Of a DNA stretch of 64,000 nucleotides, positions 60,322 to 64,000 are shown piece after piece. Source of the stretch: an uncultured Pelagibacteraceae bacterium (GTDB lineage: Bacteria > Pseudomonadota > Alphaproteobacteria > Pelagibacterales > Pelagibacteraceae); contig CACJNI010000005.1 in assembly GCA_902594705.1 (NCBI GenBank), forward strand, positions 1-64,000. The letters run 5' to 3'. Made by a program: the position numbers and the translations under genes. The notes beneath the pieces were generated by a model, which did not search any database, had not been told where the DNA came from, and saw only the letters and a program-made list of their open reading frames with translations. How positions within the stretch are numbered: position 1 is the stretch's first letter; each line of letters begins with the position of its first letter.

Positions 60322-60356
60322 GAGACGAGGTGGTTTCAGTCTCCCTCCGCCACCTC
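60321..60356. other. structured intergenic element with two interleaved inverted repeats
   Basis: ggagac (60321-60326)/gtctcc (60339-60344) and gaggtgg (60327-60333)/ccacctc (60350-60356). Confidence 0.6.
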
Positions 60357-60410
60357 AGTTACAATATTATTCGATTCTCTAATTTTTTCTTAACTCTTTA
60401 TAGTTGAATT

Positions 60411-61865
60411 TTAAATTTTTTGATCATAATCCCCAACCTTACCAGTTTGTTGAAGAAGATTATCAATAAAGTCAAAAATCTTCTTTTTTCTATCTTCAGA
60501 GGTTGGACTTTCAGTAACTACAACTAAAGAGGGTTTATTAGAAGATGCTCTTATTAATCCCCAAGACCCATCATCAAAAGAAAATCTTACTCCATTAACA
60601 GTTAATATTTCTCTAATTTCTTGATCATCGACTTTAGTTTTATTTTCTTTAATATTTGTTATTTCTTTAACTAAATTTTCAACTACATCATATTTTTCAC
60701 TATCTTTGCAGTAAGGAGCCATAGTCGGGCTTTGATAAGTTGTTGGCAATTCACCAAGTATTTCACTCATTTTTTTGTTATTTTTATCAAGTAACTTACA
60801 GACCTGTATTGCTGAATTAATTCCATCATCATAGCCATATCCCAAAGGTTTATTAAAAAAGAAATGACCACTTTTTTCAAATCCTGCTAAAGCGTTATCG
60901 GTATATACTTTTCTTTTGATATGAGAATGACCAGTTTTCCAATAAATTGTTTCACATTTATTCTCATTTAATATTCTGTCATTCGAATAAAGTCCTGTCG
61001 ATTTTACATCAACAACAAATTTACTACTTTTATGATCTTTTGAAAGATTTCTAGCTATTAATAGCCCTATTTTATCTGAAAAGATTTCATTACCCTTATC
61101 ATCAATAACCCCAACTCTATCTCCATCTCCATCAAAACCAAATCCAATATCAGCATTATTTTCTTTAACAGATGATGAAATTGCATGTAACATTTCTAAA
61201 TCTTCAGGATTTGGATTATATTTTGGAAAAGTCCAATCAAGGTTGCAATCAAGTTCAATGACTTCACACCCAATACCTCTTAAAATTTCAGGTGCGAATA
61301 TTCCAGCTGTTCCGTTACCACATGCAACAACTGCTTTAATTTTTTTATTTAATGAGTTTTTTGTTATTAAATCATTTTTATAAATATCTTGGAAACCATC
61401 AATTTTTTTTACATTACCTTCACCATTAATAAATTTTTGATTGAGAGTAATATTTTTTAGTTCTTTCATTTCTTCAGGTGCATGAGTTAATCCTTTTTTG
61501 ATGCCCATTTTTACACCTGTCCAACCATTTTCATTATGACTTGCTGTAACCATTGCAATTGCATCTGAGTCTAAATTAAATTGTGCGAAATAAACCATAG
61601 GAGATAAGGATAATCCTATATCCTCGATTTTGCACCCAGTTGAAACTAAACCCTCTTTTAATTTTTCTTTGATATGTTCGCTGTAAGACCTGTAGTCTTG
61701 GCCAACTATAATTCTAGGATTGTTTTTTTTTGTATGATTAATTATTTGAGTTCCAAGACCTTTACCGAGTTGAACGATTCCATCATCATCTATGTCTTTT
61801 TCGTATACCCATCGTGCGTCATATTCCCGAAAGCCGTAGGGATCAATTTTTCCCAAATTATTCAT
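60411..61865 (-). CDS. phosphomannomutase/phosphoglucomutase
   Basis: MVTASHNENGWTGVKMGI; GFGFDGDGDRVGVID; AGFEKSGHFFF. Confidence 0.94.
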   Translation of the reverse strand: MNNLGKIDPYGFREYDARWVYEKDIDDDGIVQLGKGLGTQIINHTKKNNPRIIVGQDYRSYSEHIKEKLKEGLVSTGCKIEDIGLSLSPMVYFAQFNLDSDAIAMVTASHNENGWTGVKMGIKKGLTHAPEEMKELKNITLNQKFINGEGNVKKIDGFQDIYKNDLITKNSLNKKIKAVVACGNGTAGIFAPEILRGIGCEVIELDCNLDWTFPKYNPNPEDLEMLHAISSSVKENNADIGFGFDGDGDRVGVIDDKGNEIFSDKIGLLIARNLSKDHKSSKFVVDVKSTGLYSNDRILNENKCETIYWKTGHSHIKRKVYTDNALAGFEKSGHFFFNKPLGYGYDDGINSAIQVCKLLDKNNKKMSEILGELPTTYQSPTMAPYCKDSEKYDVVENLVKEITNIKENKTKVDDQEIREILTVNGVRFSFDDGSWGLIRASSNKPSLVVVTESPTSEDRKKKIFDFIDNLLQQTGKVGDYDQKI

Positions 61866-61939
61866 GTGGATATATGTACATTTTTTTAAAATTTTTATTG
61901 ATAATTATTTAATAAGTTCTATAAATGTTCTATTGATTT

Positions 61940-61986
61940 ACAATTTATATAGTATATCAGGTAAATCTACACACTATATCTAGTTA
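61940..61986. promoter_or_regulatory. pair of NrdR-box-like operators upstream of nrdA
   Basis: acaatttatatagtat (61940-61955) and acactatatctagtta (61971-61986), 31 bp apart start to start. Confidence 0.65.
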
Positions 61987-62026
61987 TTTACTAGATTTTT
62001 TAGTATAAAGATAAAAAGGGAGTTTA

Positions 62027-63964
62027 ATGAACAAAATATTGTCTCAGGCGATCAGGAAAGCTGTCTCTGATTATAAACCAGCGGAAAAAATCAGCAATAA
62101 TGACAAAAGACCAGACTTATTTTCACTAAATAACAACACAGAGTTGTTTCAAAATTCTAAAGGGATAACTATTAAAATAGATAGATCTAGAGATAATAAT
62201 TTAACAGATTTTGGAAGAGCAACACTAAGTGACAGATACCTTGGAGAAAACGAGTCTTTCCAAGATTTATTTGCAAGAGTTGCTAGTCATTATGCAGATG
62301 ACAACTTACACGCGCAAAGACTTTATAACTACATAAGTAACTTATGGTTCATGCCAGCAACACCAGTTTTATCAAATGGTGGGACAAAAAGAGGTTTACC
62401 AATTTCCTGTTTCTTAAATGAAGCAGGGGATAGCTTAACTGGAATATTAGATCTATGGAGTGAAAATGTTTGGTTGGCTGCTAAAGGCGGAGGTATTGGA
62501 AGTTATTGGGGAAACTTAAGATCCATTGGAGAAAAAATTGGAAGAGTTGGAAAAACTTCAGGAATTATTCCTTTTATAAAAGTTATGGACTCTTTGACAA
62601 TGGCGATCAGTCAAGGTTCTTTAAGAAGAGGATCAGCAGCTTGTTATCTACCAATTGATCATCCAGAGATAGAAGAATTTATTGAAATGAGAAGACCAAC
62701 AGGTGGTGATCCAAATAGAAGATCATTAAATTTACACCACGGTGTTTTAGTTTCAGATGCATTTATGAGAGCTGTTGAGTTAGATGAACAATGGGCACTA
62801 AAAAGTCCAAAAGATCAATCAGTACAAGCTACTGTTTCTGCAAGAAATTTATGGATTAGATTATTAACTGCAAGAATTGAAACTGGAGAACCTTATATTG
62901 TTTTCATTGATACAGTTAATAGAATGATACCTCAACATCATAAACTAGCTGGTTTAACTGTTAAGACATCTAACTTGTGCAGTGAAATAACTTTACCAAC
63001 AGGAATTGATAAAGAGGGTAGAGATAGAACGGCAGTATGTTGTTTATCATCTTTAAATTTAGAAACTTATGATGAATGGAAAGACGATGAAAACTTTGTT
63101 CCAGACGTAATGAGATTTTTAGATAATGTATTAACGGACTTTACTGAAAAAGCACCTGAGTCATTTAGTGATGCTGTTTATTCAGCATTGAAAGAAAGAA
63201 GTGTTGGCCTAGGTGTTATGGGACTTCATTCATTCTTTCAACAAAAAATGATTCCTTTTGAGTCAGTGATGAGTAAAGTTTGGAATAAAAAAATATTTGA
63301 AAGCATCCAAAAACAAGTTGATCAAGCTTCAAAAGATTTGGCCGATGAAAGAGGTGCATGTCCAGATGCTGCTGATTATGGTATTAATGAAAGATTTTCA
63401 AATAAAACTGCAATAGCTCCAACTGCTTCAATTTCAATTATTTGTGGTGGAACATCTCCAGGAGTTGAACCAATTGCAGCAAATAGTTATACACATAAAA
63501 CTTTGTCTGGATCATTTAATGTTAGAAATAAATATCTAAGTAAATTATTAGAGAAGCACGGTAAAAATGATGATGAAACATGGTCAAGTATAACAACTAA
63601 TCAAGGCTCAGTTTCTCATCTTGATTTTTTAACCCAACAAGAAAAAGACGTATTTAAAACAGCTTTTGAATTAGACCAGAAATGGATTGTGGAATTAGGT
63701 GCAGATAGAACACCTCATATTTCACAAGCACAATCAATAAATATATTTATACCTGCAGATATTCATAAAAGGGACTTACACCAAATCCATTTCCAAGCTT
63801 GGAAAAAAGGATTGAAGAGCCTTTATTACTGCAGATCTAAATCAATACAAAGAGCGGAAAACGTAAATGATGCAAATTCTACAGATGTAACTGCAAACGT
63901 TTACAAATCTAAAAAACAAGAAAATCAACAACCAGAATATGAGGAGTGTTTATCATGTCAGTAG
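62027..63964 (+). CDS. nrdA: class I ribonucleoside-diphosphate reductase alpha subunit
   Basis: FMPATPVLSNGGTKRGLPISCF...TSNLCSEITLP...IAPTASISIICGGTSPGVEP; C-terminal ECLSCQ. Confidence 0.96.
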   Translation: MNKILSQAIRKAVSDYKPAEKISNNDKRPDLFSLNNNTELFQNSKGITIKIDRSRDNNLTDFGRATLSDRYLGENESFQDLFARVASHYADDNLHAQRLYNYISNLWFMPATPVLSNGGTKRGLPISCFLNEAGDSLTGILDLWSENVWLAAKGGGIGSYWGNLRSIGEKIGRVGKTSGIIPFIKVMDSLTMAISQGSLRRGSAACYLPIDHPEIEEFIEMRRPTGGDPNRRSLNLHHGVLVSDAFMRAVELDEQWALKSPKDQSVQATVSARNLWIRLLTARIETGEPYIVFIDTVNRMIPQHHKLAGLTVKTSNLCSEITLPTGIDKEGRDRTAVCCLSSLNLETYDEWKDDENFVPDVMRFLDNVLTDFTEKAPESFSDAVYSALKERSVGLGVMGLHSFFQQKMIPFESVMSKVWNKKIFESIQKQVDQASKDLADERGACPDAADYGINERFSNKTAIAPTASISIICGGTSPGVEPIAANSYTHKTLSGSFNVRNKYLSKLLEKHGKNDDETWSSITTNQGSVSHLDFLTQQEKDVFKTAFELDQKWIVELGADRTPHISQAQSINIFIPADIHKRDLHQIHFQAWKKGLKSLYYCRSKSIQRAENVNDANSTDVTANVYKSKKQENQQPEYEECLSCQ

Positions 63965-64000
63965 AAAGTCTAAAAGATACAAAACAAAAAATTATAGAAC
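63955..64000 (+). CDS. nrdB: N-terminus of ribonucleotide reductase beta subunit (truncated by window edge)
   Basis: ATG 63955 overlaps nrdA end: MSVESLKDTKQKIIE...; identity inferred from position. Confidence 0.55.
   Translation, partial: MSVESLKDTKQKIIE

Noticed and set aside
60321-60410. Possible two-piece (permuted) tmRNA at the tauE/phosphomannomutase junction because of the ...ccgcca string
   Set aside because: Only about 90 nt is available before the convergent CDS, with no tag ORF or matching 5' acceptor strand.
1-64000. CRISPR arrays, IS elements, prophage or integrases
   Set aside because: No spaced direct repeats, transposase, integrase or phage structural motifs were recognised by reading the sequence and ORF track.

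Overview
The window looks like a contiguous piece of a streamlined, AT-rich alphaproteobacterial chromosome, probably SAR11/Pelagibacterales (inferred from gene content, base composition and very short or overlapping intergenic spaces). It holds about 60 protein genes and one tRNA-Met(CAT). I see no IS element, prophage, CRISPR array or rRNA. Main blocks: (1) partial egtD-like gene, SAM methyltransferase, Rieske oxygenase, mini APS-kinase-like and nucleotidyltransferase-like genes, enoyl-CoA hydratase, methanethiol oxidase/SBP56, 2Fe-2S ferredoxin and two CoA-binding proteins; (2) dimethylglycine dehydrogenase-like FAD/GcvT enzyme followed by etfB, etfA and ETF-QO; (3) folE, acuI-like reductase and a LysR regulator; (4) a Fur-box-preceded ferric iron ABC transporter with an unlisted Cys-rich microprotein; (5) a fluoroacetate-dehalogenase-like hydrolase, TauD and AEC transporter operon; (6) apt, mtnP, mtnA, class II aldolase and a speD-speE fusion; (7) a reduced Anbu proteasome / ATP-grasp pair; (8) a TTT transporter; (9) CoA transferase, TRAP transporter and malonyl-CoA decarboxylase; (10) nrdA(B) preceded by two NrdR-like boxes. 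The most interesting non-gene signal is a hairpin or intrinsic terminator between the substrate-binding-protein gene and the downstream permease gene in all four solute-binding-protein transport operons. One of these hairpins contains the permease-side start codon.
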